Part shown: in pieces, positions 26,514-34,663 of the stretch
Numbering within the stretch: the first letter of the stretch is position 1
Layout of the letters: each line of letters starts with the position of its first letter
Origin: Rhodothermia bacterium
GTDB lineage: Bacteria > Bacteroidota > Rhodothermia > Rhodothermales > UBA2364
Direction: 5' to 3'
DNA length: 64,000 nt
Assembly (NCBI GenBank): GCA_017303715.1
Contig: JAFLBZ010000006.1
Span: 1 to 64,000, forward strand
Notes under the pieces: model-generated
What the model was told of the DNA's origin: nothing
Database searches by the model: none
The model's input: the letters and a program-made list of their open reading frames with translations, nothing else
Position numbers and translations under genes: made by a program

Positions 26514-26533
26514 GATCTTTAAAGGACACGCAC

Positions 26534-26586
26534 AAAAAAACCTTCCCATCAGGCTTGCTATACGCATATGCAAGCGTGCGGGAAGG
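26534..26586 (-). terminator. Terminator or attenuator between rpoZ and coaBC
   Basis: On the minus strand CCTTCCC (26580-26586 as complement) pairs with GGGAAGG (26541-26547 as complement), with a nested GCTTGC/GCAAGC stem, and seven T follow. It stands between rpoZ and coaBC, 21 bp ahead of the coaBC start. Confidence 0.8.
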
Positions 26587-26611
26587 CAAAGTCGGCGTAT
26601 AAATAAACACG

Positions 26612-26917
26612 TTAAAAATCGGAGACGTCCGGCTCAATGTATTTATAAGACAACTTTCCGGCCACCAATTCGTCCAAAGCCGTTTCGGTTGGTTTTGGGG
26701 CACGTTCGTACTCTAAAGAGATGCCCACTTGTTGATCGTTCATGCGGCGATCTTCGGGGTCTCGGTCAAATCCATCAAAATACGACAACCGGTCTGTCAT
26801 TTCGGTTCGGGTTGATGCAGAAATCTGGCGGGCACGTTTAGCGGTGATGCAAACGGCTTCGTAGATGTTGTCGTATTGGGAGCCTAAGAGATCCACATCT
26901 AAGGTTTTGATAGCCAT
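26612..26917 (-). CDS. rpoZ: RNA polymerase omega subunit
   Basis: The frame opens at 27001, but the family start MAIKTLDVDLL lies at ATG 26917, giving 101 residues. NIYEAVCITAKRARQI matches the conserved NxYEaVxxxAkRARQ segment of omega, and the C-terminal KPTETALDEL is also typical. It helps RNA polymerase assemble. It is followed by a terminator and coaBC. Confidence 0.92.
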   Translation of the reverse strand: MAIKTLDVDLLGSQYDNIYEAVCITAKRARQISASTRTEMTDRLSYFDGFDRDPEDRRMNDQQVGISLEYERAPKPTETALDELVAGKLSYKYIEPDVSDF

Positions 26918-27031
26918 ATGGTTAGGTTTATTTGCAGTTGCAAAGGATTGGGGGGTAAGCGATACCAGTAAAATAAACAGATCCTTAACCACTAAAGCCA
27001 AACTCGGTTCCTCGAAGAAATGAAGAATGTT

Positions 27032-28846
27032 TTACTCCTGCACTTCAGCGATCCGAATTCCCCAACTGGCGGGCTTATCTGGCGGGTCAAAGGTGAAGTC
27101 ACCAAAGGCATGAATGTTATTGGTTTGGTAATGAACGCGATAATTTCCGGGCTTTAGTACTACTTGTCCATCAAATACGCGGTTCCGGTTGTCGCCACCT
27201 GCCGGTAGGGTTGTACTGGCACGCATGTCCCAGACCTTTCGGCCTTGTTCATCTTCTATCCAGCCATAGTCCAACCAGCGGCCATCGTTTTTTTCGCCCA
27301 TCCCAACAATGCGGAGTACATTTTGCTCCTCTATCAAATTCAAAGGCTCGCTAACCGCTTCTCGGTTTCCGATACGGATGAGGTTCACCAAAACCCGCTC
27401 ATTCTCGGAGAATGCTCCATTACTGGGACGTAAACTTCCGCGCACGTCTTCTATGGCATCCTGCGCACCATCAAGTACTTCTTTGAGAACATCTCCCAAG
27501 CCACCTCGCCCGACGGGTTGCTCTGTGGTGAAAACAGCATTTGGAGAGAGTGAATATACTGAAACGCCCCACCGTTCTTTGTATTCCGGCGGATCTACAT
27601 TCCATTTATTAAAAGAATGGGAACCATCGCTCTTAAACCGCAACTGGTACGTTCCGGCCTCAAGGGTGATAAATCCATCATCTTGGCGGTTTTTAGGATT
27701 TCCTCCAGCTTCTCGTGCCTTGTTCGGGTTCGGCTCCCAGACCACCGTACCATCCTCACGTTCTAACCAGCCTTTGTCAAAGATTTCGTTGTCCGTATAT
27801 TCACCCATCGTATGGATATAAATCCCCGTTTTTTGTTGGAGTGTAAAACGTTGCACAAAGTCGGCATCGTCTCCCGGACGTAAAATCCCCGCAACGAGCG
27901 GATGTTCAAAGGGGCGTAATTCGCCAATATTTGCCTCGTACCCAGCTACGGCTTTAATCACAACGCCCCATCCTGTAGGGTCTAATGGTGGATTATCCGT
28001 CCATTCGTTGTAGCTGTGGGTAAAGTCGGACTCATAAGAGGCTTGATAAATACCCGGTTGGAGCCAAACCTCGCCCTCGAACAGCCTATTTCTAATGCTC
28101 CCTCCCGCTGGCTTGGTATTTTCGAGTGTCATTTTCCAAACAGGTTCGCCAGATTCGAGATTGGTGATTTGGGCAAAGTCCACAAACCTCTCTAAATAGT
28201 CTCCGATGGCCTTAAGGTGGACCCGACTCGGCGCCTTCACCTCAAAGTTATAGCGTTCATTTCGGTAGCTCACCTGCCGGCTTTGATTCCAAATGTCTAA
28301 CCGATTTGGCGCCTCCTCTTGGTATTGCACCAGACGGATATCTGATTCTTGTCCTTTGTGTATGGTTTTGAGAACGAAATACCACCGTTCTGACTCCGAG
28401 AACCAAGCGCGTTCATCGCTTCCGGTGAGTTTCGCCCACAAGGTTCGCTCGCCCACAGGAATTTGGCTGTCCCCATGAGAAGTGTAATAGACCGAATAAA
28501 CCCCTTTAGGTAAGGTAAAGGAGGAGACGGTTCTGCCCAATTGTCCTTGCTCGACCTTTGTGTTATTAGGCGTCATTTGCCAAACCACCGTATGATCTAA
28601 TTGGTTAACAATCCAGCCATAGGTTGCCAAAACGCCGGGTTTTTCAAAAGAGCCTCTGGCATCTATCTGTACTTCTACGGGGCGTGTCACTTCCAAAGTT
28701 TGTTGGTATAGGCGTCCTTTTGGGATGTCTGTCCATACCAAAACACCTTCTTTGTCTGATGTCCCGACGATGCTTTTTAGTAGAACACCAACACCTAAAA
28801 GGGCCAAAACAATCACTAATATCCGGTTAATACGGTTCCTGCTCAT
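27032..28846 (-). CDS. Membrane-anchored protein with four beta-sandwich-like repeats
   Basis: The protein has 604 residues, with one N-terminal membrane segment (about 9-26) and the rest outside. Four related repeats lie at about 46-160, 198-300, 330-432 and 505-604. Their signature is a YGWI/KGWL strand, xxVW, a PAGGxxxNR turn, LxPGxYxxxYxxxxxHSxxxW and WGVxI. The first repeat is the most diverged, and a helical linker (about 445-470) precedes the last. I do not recognise the family. It stands downstream of three genes for another repeat family but is separated from them by a terminator. Confidence 0.7.
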   Translation of the reverse strand: MSRNRINRILVIVLALLGVGVLLKSIVGTSDKEGVLVWTDIPKGRLYQQTLEVTRPVEVQIDARGSFEKPGVLATYGWIVNQLDHTVVWQMTPNNTKVEQGQLGRTVSSFTLPKGVYSVYYTSHGDSQIPVGERTLWAKLTGSDERAWFSESERWYFVLKTIHKGQESDIRLVQYQEEAPNRLDIWNQSRQVSYRNERYNFEVKAPSRVHLKAIGDYLERFVDFAQITNLESGEPVWKMTLENTKPAGGSIRNRLFEGEVWLQPGIYQASYESDFTHSYNEWTDNPPLDPTGWGVVIKAVAGYEANIGELRPFEHPLVAGILRPGDDADFVQRFTLQQKTGIYIHTMGEYTDNEIFDKGWLEREDGTVVWEPNPNKAREAGGNPKNRQDDGFITLEAGTYQLRFKSDGSHSFNKWNVDPPEYKERWGVSVYSLSPNAVFTTEQPVGRGGLGDVLKEVLDGAQDAIEDVRGSLRPSNGAFSENERVLVNLIRIGNREAVSEPLNLIEEQNVLRIVGMGEKNDGRWLDYGWIEDEQGRKVWDMRASTTLPAGGDNRNRVFDGQVVLKPGNYRVHYQTNNIHAFGDFTFDPPDKPASWGIRIAEVQE

Positions 28847-28927
28847 GATTTTAGGAGATAGTCTAAAGTATTGAGGTTTCCGGTACGTTACGAGTGTGCA
28901 GAAAGTTTTGGTTATGGCTGTTTTTTC

Positions 28928-28960
28928 AAAAAATAAAACCCCAATGGTTCTCCACTGGGG
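28928..28960 (-). terminator. Terminator ending the repeat-protein operon
   Basis: On the minus strand CCCCA-TGG pairs with CCA-TGGGG around an AGAA loop with one internal mismatch (28939-28960), followed by TTTTATTTTTT. It lies 24 bases after the stop of the seven-repeat gene. Confidence 0.8.
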
Positions 28961-28984
28961 CTAACGTGTCCTTATTGCAAACAC

Positions 28985-31345
28985 TTATTTTTTGTCATTT
29001 TTGGTCATGCGAAACTTTTTTGCTCGGCAAACATCCACGCCGGACTTTTCGTAGGTGGCTTCGATGCCCGTAGCACGTACATCAAAAACACATTCCCCTT
29101 TGAATTTCGACAGGTTCACTTTCCCGTTTGCGCCCATTGCGGCATCCGCATCTTTGGCATTATAGACCTCGGAGAATTTAGGAGAACCTTTGGGACGTAC
29201 CCGAATGGTCATAAGCACATCGCCATTGGTAGCATTTTCAAAAGAAACGGCGTTGTAGTCAAACTGGTCGCTTGGTACTGGTGGTGGAGGTTGTGGTGCA
29301 GGATCGTTGTTTTCTGGCGGACGGCTTCCGGTCAGGGTAAAGCGAACCGTACTGTTCCGGCACAAGTCCACATTGTTGATTCTGGAGATTTCGGAGCGTG
29401 TATCATCAAGGCGCGTACCACGAAGGTCGAATCGGCAATTTCCGGCCTTAAGTCCGGGGATTCTTAGCGTGCCCGTTTCGCCGTCTTGGAAGGTATAGAG
29501 GTCTTCTCCCGCATTTTCAAGCAAGTCTTCACCCCATTCTTGCGTTCCGACTGGGCGGACATTCAAGTAAAAGATGGTTTCGCCCGATGCATTGGTAATG
29601 GTAATCGGGTCTCCATCCACCGCTACAGGTTCGTTTGGCGTAGGTTCAGGGTCGCTATTGCTGTCCTCCGGTGCTGGTGTTACCCCCGGATCAAGGGTGA
29701 AGGTAATGTTGTTGTTTCGGCAGAGGTCAACATTGTTTTTGGTACTCAGAACCTGATTTTCATCCAAACGGGTGGCCTTCAGGTCGAAGCGGCAATTATC
29801 CGATCGTAATCCGGGGATTTTAAGGTCGCCCGTTTCCTGATCTTGGAAGGTATAGAGGTCGTCGCCTGCATCGGCGAGCAAGTCGCGGCTCCACGTTTCG
29901 GCCCCCGACTTGCGGGCATAGAGGTAAAAAATGGTTTCGCCCACTTGATTGGTAATGGTGATGGTGTCGCCGTCTTCGGTAGGCTCATCGGGCGTTTCTG
30001 GCTCATCGGGAGTCGCAGGTGTAACGCCATCATTCAGCGTAAATATAATTTTGGTATTCCGGCATAGATCCACATTGTATTTGGTGGAGAGGATTTCGGA
30101 TTCATTCAGCCGTGTGCCCTTCAGATCAAATTTACAATTACCAGACCCCAGCCCCGGAATCACAAGCGCTCCAGACTCTTCGTTCTGGAAGGTATAGAGT
30201 GCTTCTCCCGCGTTTTCTAAAAGGTCGTTGCCCCAGTCATCGGTTCCGGCCTTACGCGCATAGAGATAAAAAATGGTTTCGCCCGTGTTGTTGGTCACGA
30301 CGATCTGTTCACCATCTGCTGATATGACAGGAGGAGGAATAACCTCTTCGGTTTCTAAAGGTGTTGTACGTTTTTGCAGTTTTGGCGTTCGGCCTGTTTT
30401 GCTGAACGTTACCGTTTCGTTTTCGCAGAGGTCTATTTGCTGGTACGTCTTTATTTCGCCTCGGTCACTTAGCCCTTTTATTTGGACATCAAAGAGGCAA
30501 TTTGAGGTAGAAAGTAATGGGAGTCTTAGGGTATAGCTTTCACCGTCCGAAATGGTGTTGGTCTCACCTTCAAGGTCTAAGAGGTCTGCCCCCCAATCGG
30601 GATCACCTTTGGGACGCGCATAGACATAAAAAATGGTTTCTCCGGTTTTGTTCTCAACTGTAAACTTTGGACCGGAGGCGGTCTCTTCAGGGTTTTCGTT
30701 AAGGTCTATGGCGGTGATGCTAAAGGTGTCGTCCTCGCAAAGGTCTTTATTTTCCCAGATAAAGAGGGTTTTCTCTTCCAAATCGGTTCCTTTGAGGTCA
30801 TAATAACAGCCGCCTTTGAGTGGAATAAAAACTTTCTCGGATTCCTTGCCAGAGATCACTTGTCCTGCATCTAAAACATCCTCACCCCATTCGGATGCTC
30901 CGGTAGGACGGACGAAGAGGTAGAAAATGGATTGATCGGTATCATTGTCAAACGTAATGGTTTTTTTATCGCCACCGTTTTCATCACCAGCATCTGCCTC
31001 AATTTGGTTTTGTGCAGTGATATTAATCGTTTTATTCCGGCAAATATTGTGGCTTTCCACTTGCCACACCTTTTCGCCGCTCAGGTCTGTTGCACGGAAG
31101 GTAAAGGTACATGCGGTATTGTTTGCACCGTCAATTTTTATGGTGAAAGACTTATTGTTCTCCAATACCTGATCGGAGGCCATAAGGTCATCACTCCACT
31201 GGTCTGATCCATCTCCTTGATAACGGAGGTAAAAAATGGTTTCCCCTGTTTTGTTTGTAACAACAGCCGTTTTTTGCGCCAATAGCAATACAGGTGCAAA
31301 AAACAAGAGCAAAAACCAAATGGTGTGGGTTTTAAAACACTTCAT
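28985..31345 (-). CDS. Exported protein with seven two-cysteine GETIFYLY repeats
   Basis: The protein has 786 residues with a signal peptide to about LLLAQ (24). Seven copies of a domain of about 90 residues lie at roughly 27-111, 128-212, 226-316, 347-437, 460-551, 580-672 and 699-781. Each has N-x-TGETIFYLYxRxxG, W-G-x-DLL and two cysteines, e.g. C404/C428, C518/C542 and C637/C662, 21-25 apart in CxFDLxGTxL...VDLCRN. One disulfide per domain is likely. Linkers are acidic and proline-rich. Repeats 4-6 are nearly alike, which points to recent duplication. The last is most diverged. The function is unknown. Confidence 0.8.
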   Translation of the reverse strand: MKCFKTHTIWFLLLFFAPVLLLAQKTAVVTNKTGETIFYLRYQGDGSDQWSDDLMASDQVLENNKSFTIKIDGANNTACTFTFRATDLSGEKVWQVESHNICRNKTINITAQNQIEADAGDENGGDKKTITFDNDTDQSIFYLFVRPTGASEWGEDVLDAGQVISGKESEKVFIPLKGGCYYDLKGTDLEEKTLFIWENKDLCEDDTFSITAIDLNENPEETASGPKFTVENKTGETIFYVYARPKGDPDWGADLLDLEGETNTISDGESYTLRLPLLSTSNCLFDVQIKGLSDRGEIKTYQQIDLCENETVTFSKTGRTPKLQKRTTPLETEEVIPPPVISADGEQIVVTNNTGETIFYLYARKAGTDDWGNDLLENAGEALYTFQNEESGALVIPGLGSGNCKFDLKGTRLNESEILSTKYNVDLCRNTKIIFTLNDGVTPATPDEPETPDEPTEDGDTITITNQVGETIFYLYARKSGAETWSRDLLADAGDDLYTFQDQETGDLKIPGLRSDNCRFDLKATRLDENQVLSTKNNVDLCRNNNITFTLDPGVTPAPEDSNSDPEPTPNEPVAVDGDPITITNASGETIFYLNVRPVGTQEWGEDLLENAGEDLYTFQDGETGTLRIPGLKAGNCRFDLRGTRLDDTRSEISRINNVDLCRNSTVRFTLTGSRPPENNDPAPQPPPPVPSDQFDYNAVSFENATNGDVLMTIRVRPKGSPKFSEVYNAKDADAAMGANGKVNLSKFKGECVFDVRATGIEATYEKSGVDVCRAKKFRMTKNDKK

Positions 31346-31407
31346 AAGAGTCCTTTTTGCAAAATGATATTCTGTTATATTACGGTTATGTACAACCGAA
31401 ACGAAGG

Positions 31408-32709
31408 CTATTTCCGAAAAGTCACAGAGGAATTACGGCACAAGTCAACATTGGTTAACGTCTTCAGAACCTTGGTTTTCTCCAATGCTGTTGCCTTGAA
31501 GTCGAATTTACACGTTGAGCGGCTAAACCCGGGAATATTCAATGAACCCGTTTCGCCGTTTTGGAAGGTGTAAAGGGTTTCGCCCGCACCTGCCAATAGG
31601 TCTTCGCCCCAATCACTCGAACCGGATTTGCGGACAAAGAGGTAGAAGATGGTTTCGCCGATCTGGTTGCTCACATTGATGGCATTTCCGCTGTTACTGT
31701 CTTGATTGTCATTGTTCTCGCTATTGTCTTTAAGAACCAAATCGATGTTGTTCATCGTACATAAATCAACATTGCGAGCGTCCACCAAAACCTTTGTTTG
31801 GTCTAAGGCCGTGGCTTTGATGTCGAATTTGCAGTTGTTACGGCTGAGGCCCGGAATCCGGAGTTGGCCACTTTCGCCATCTTGGAAGGTATAAAGTTCT
31901 TGGCCGGCCGTCTTTAACAAGTCATTCCCCCAATCATTGCTCCCACTTTTTCGGGTATAAAGATAAAATACGGTTTCGCCCAATTTATTCGAAACGGTGA
32001 TGGTTCCCGTTACGTTCTGTGCAGCGTTGTTGGTATTTTGGGCATTTCCTTTTCTAAAAGTCACGGACGGATTATTACACAAATCCACATTACTAACTGT
32101 TGAAAGTACGTTAGACTCGTCTAAGGCTGTGGCCTTAAAGTCAAATCGGCAAGTTCCGTCGCCCAAGCCCGGAATCGCCAAGTCTCCCGTTTCACCGTCT
32201 TGAAAAGTGTAGAGATCTTGACCCGCACCCGCCAAAAGATCACCACTCCATTGACCAGAGCCACTTGGCCGGACGTAGAGGTAAAAAATCGTTTCTCCTA
32301 CGCCATTTGTCACTTGGATGCTATTGCCAGAAGTGGTGTCTTGTTCGGGGGCAGCATCGCTAAAATTAGACTCATCGAAGGTGAAAACCCGTGTTTTACA
32401 TACGTCGGCATCTTCGATGATCCACTCTAACCCAATTTCATCAAACGAGGTCGCAAAAAGATCAAAATTACAATTATCAGGCCCGGCATCTGGAATGGTA
32501 ATCTTGATTTGATCACCATCCGCAAGGGCTTCAGTTTTCATCAGGGTTTCGCTCCAATCTACCGTTCCACGCTGTCGAGCAGACACCTCATTAATTTCAT
32601 AACCTGTATCGTTTTTGATGGTTATTGTGCGTGCTGGCAATACAGGATTTGCTTGAAGCAGGGTCATACTCGCGGTAAAGAGTAGAAAGATGGTAATAAG
32701 ATGTTTCAT
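31408..32709 (-). CDS. Exported protein with four two-cysteine GETIFYLY repeats
   Basis: The protein has 433 residues with a signal peptide (to about LLQAN). Four copies of the same domain as in its neighbours lie at about 27-112, 130-219, 236-327 and 343-433, with cysteine pairs C80/C104, C187/C211, C293/C317 and C400/C424. Copies 2-4 share the GETIFYLYxR, DLYTFQDGETG, IPGL and CxFDxKATALD stretches; copy 1 is older. Linkers are rich in asparagine. It ends right after the last domain, without a sorting domain. It is in the same direction as its paralogues, with gaps of 62 and 166 bp. Confidence 0.8.
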   Translation of the reverse strand: MKHLITIFLLFTASMTLLQANPVLPARTITIKNDTGYEINEVSARQRGTVDWSETLMKTEALADGDQIKITIPDAGPDNCNFDLFATSFDEIGLEWIIEDADVCKTRVFTFDESNFSDAAPEQDTTSGNSIQVTNGVGETIFYLYVRPSGSGQWSGDLLAGAGQDLYTFQDGETGDLAIPGLGDGTCRFDFKATALDESNVLSTVSNVDLCNNPSVTFRKGNAQNTNNAAQNVTGTITVSNKLGETVFYLYTRKSGSNDWGNDLLKTAGQELYTFQDGESGQLRIPGLSRNNCKFDIKATALDQTKVLVDARNVDLCTMNNIDLVLKDNSENNDNQDSNSGNAINVSNQIGETIFYLFVRKSGSSDWGEDLLAGAGETLYTFQNGETGSLNIPGFSRSTCKFDFKATALEKTKVLKTLTNVDLCRNSSVTFRK

Positions 32710-32875
32710 TGTGGTTTTGTGGGTTGTGGTTTACGGAAAGTGGGTGAGGTGCAATACAAAAACGCCAATACTTAAGTACGTTTATTATAACGTCAGTTCT
32801 AAAGTACTTTTATTAAACGACTTTTGGCGAAAGGTTGTTGTACGGATTTCTAAAACTGTACACCATCCCGATAAT

Positions 32876-34192
32876 TTATTTAATCTGGACAGTTTTTTCG
32901 GCACATAAGTCCACACCTTTCATAAAGAACACTTCTTGGTCTTTAAGGTCTAACCCTCGAATATCAAAGCGACATGAGTCCGCAAGAAGTTCTGGCAGAA
33001 CGATTTCCACCATTTCTCGTGGGGACAAGGCATTGTCTTCGGCAAGACGGTCACTTCCCCAAAGGCCATTGTCGTCCCCGCTGGGCCGAATATGGAGGTA
33101 AAAAACGGTTTTCCGCAACCGATTCTCGAACGATATTTTGGTGGCGGCATCAGGCTCTGGGTCAATTGGAAAAACCACACTTACCTCTGACGCATCATAC
33201 ATTTCCTCGGTGATTCTCAACTCCTTCTGGGTACAAAGATCAATGTCGCGAATGAGCCATACTGCACTGGCATCCATGTTGGTCGCTTTTACATCGAACC
33301 GGCAGGCGTTGTCCGGTGGTAATGGAACTTCAACCGTTTGGGATTCTCCTTCCACCACAAACTCTTGAGCGCCTAAAAGGTCTATGCTCCATTCTTCACC
33401 CTCCCGTGCAACGCGAGAAAATAAAAAATGTATGGTCTCCTTAACATCGTTAAAGACTTGAACGGGCGTGGTTGCGGTGTCGTCATCTAAGGATAGCGCA
33501 TTAAGGCTTGCCTCCCCCATATCGTCCAAAGTAAGCACAATTTCCTTGTTTATGCAAAGATTTTGGTTAATTAGCGTGTATATATCCCCGTCCTCATCCA
33601 ATGCCCGTACATTGTAAAGACAACCCTTTCCGGCGGAAAGGTCAAAGCTCCGGTCTCGATCTGTATTCATGGTCTCGTCTCCCAGCCGATCTTCGCCCCA
33701 ACCGTCAGTTCCTTGATAAATATAAACCTCTTCCAAGGTAAATCCTGTTCGGTTTAGGAAACTGACCTCGCCCGGGCTTTGTATAGTCTCAGGTTCAGAC
33801 AAAATCGGTTCGGAAGTGATGGAGACCTCGACTTGTGCAAGGTTGCCCAAACCTCTTTCGTGGTTTTTATTGATTTCAACTTCGGCATTTTCACAAATAT
33901 CCACAGCCCATAATTGAAAAGTGTTTGATTTTGCCGTTTCGGCGAGGATATCCACCATACATATATTGCTTGGTTGCTCGACTTTAATCGTGATACGTTT
34001 CCCATGGGGCAAGTGTCCACTACTAAGTTTATTGGCTCCCCAAACGACATCTGGTGCAGAGACAAACAATGAGGTCAGGTCTCCTCCGGTTGCGTTAAGT
34101 ATGGAAAGGGATTTATTTGTGGTTCCTTGGCTTTTTGCTATAGATGGGGTAATGGCCATCAGCATGATCAAGAAAAAGAGACGTTCTTTCAT
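32876..34192 (-). CDS. Exported protein with four diverged two-cysteine repeats
   Basis: The start at ATG 34192 gives a signal peptide (MKERLFFLIMLMAITPSIAKS) and 438 residues; an open extension to 34252 is disregarded because the ATG overlaps the TGA of the upstream ORF as ATGA. Four domains of the neighbouring family are present but more diverged, as in FLNRTGFTLEEVYIYQG...GWGEDRL and FENRLRKTVFYLHIRPSG...LWGSDRL, each with the CxxDxxA / DLC cysteine pair. It is probably the founder-like member of the operon. The role is unknown. Confidence 0.78.
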   Translation of the reverse strand: MKERLFFLIMLMAITPSIAKSQGTTNKSLSILNATGGDLTSLFVSAPDVVWGANKLSSGHLPHGKRITIKVEQPSNICMVDILAETAKSNTFQLWAVDICENAEVEINKNHERGLGNLAQVEVSITSEPILSEPETIQSPGEVSFLNRTGFTLEEVYIYQGTDGWGEDRLGDETMNTDRDRSFDLSAGKGCLYNVRALDEDGDIYTLINQNLCINKEIVLTLDDMGEASLNALSLDDDTATTPVQVFNDVKETIHFLFSRVAREGEEWSIDLLGAQEFVVEGESQTVEVPLPPDNACRFDVKATNMDASAVWLIRDIDLCTQKELRITEEMYDASEVSVVFPIDPEPDAATKISFENRLRKTVFYLHIRPSGDDNGLWGSDRLAEDNALSPREMVEIVLPELLADSCRFDIRGLDLKDQEVFFMKGVDLCAEKTVQIK

Positions 34193-34383
34193 GGGGAGAT
34201 TTTTTTGCCGATTTCGGCACGATGAACAGGATTTTCTGGCGGAATAACACACGCACGAGTTTGAAAGGGGTTCTTGGTTGCTCGACTAAGGTGCAATGTG
34301 CGAATAATACGGATAACCATTTCATAAGTAAAGGGTTGGTTCAAGGATTCTTCAAGCGACTGGCACAAACTTTTCGGTGTCAT
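34189..34383 (-). CDS. Small ORF coupled to the repeat-protein operon
   Basis: This ATG-initiated 64-residue ORF (MTPKSLCQSLEESLN ... AEIGKKISP) ends in a TGA that overlaps the ATG of the next gene as ATGA, the classic arrangement for translational coupling. There is no signal peptide or membrane segment, and the first half looks helical. It is not recognised. It may be a regulatory leader peptide or a small cytoplasmic protein. The coupling is the main support; the composition alone would not be. Confidence 0.45.
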   Translation of the reverse strand: MTPKSLCQSLEESLNQPFTYEMVIRIIRTLHLSRATKNPFQTRACVIPPENPVHRAEIGKKISP

Positions 34384-34663
34384 GTCAGTTTTTTTTTTGT
34401 TTTAATCCCATTTCTAACCGATATTATGTGTTTATTGGGTAATGGTTTTGTTTACTCGCGAGGGACACCCCCTACTGGCAAGGTGCGTCTAAACGGAAAC
34501 CCATCCCACAGCGTCATGACACTACGTGTTCATGGCGCTTTTTGTATTATCCCCTATAAATAATTGACACAGCTTCTGTTTGGGATTCCGACCATTGGGT
34601 TTGTATTATAACGTTATTATTTTAGGGTCATAAGACCTCATTAATCATGTATTTTTGCCCTTT
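34384..34663. other. Divergent intergenic region with an orphan plus-strand terminator
   Basis: No protein gene is visible. It contains a CTCGCGAG palindrome near 34455, a hairpin-forming stretch at about 34463-34492 and a terminator-like hairpin at 34510-34543. The palindrome ATAACGTTAT lies near 34610. TATTTTTG at 34650-34657 fits the -7 box TAnnTTTG only seven bases ahead of the amidase ATG, so that mRNA may be leaderless. Confidence 0.45.
34510..34543 (+). terminator. Orphan plus-strand terminator-like hairpin
   Basis: AGCGTCATGACAC (34510-34522) pairs with GTGTTCATGGCGCT (34526-34539) with one mismatch and one bulge, and TTTTT follows. No plus-strand gene lies upstream within the intergenic region, so it may end a small RNA that starts after about 34400. 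Confidence 0.6.

Noticed and set aside
34113-34325. 70-residue minus-strand ORF inside the start of the repeat gene
   Set aside because: It is another frame of the coupled 64-residue ORF and the signal peptide region, without its own ATGA link.
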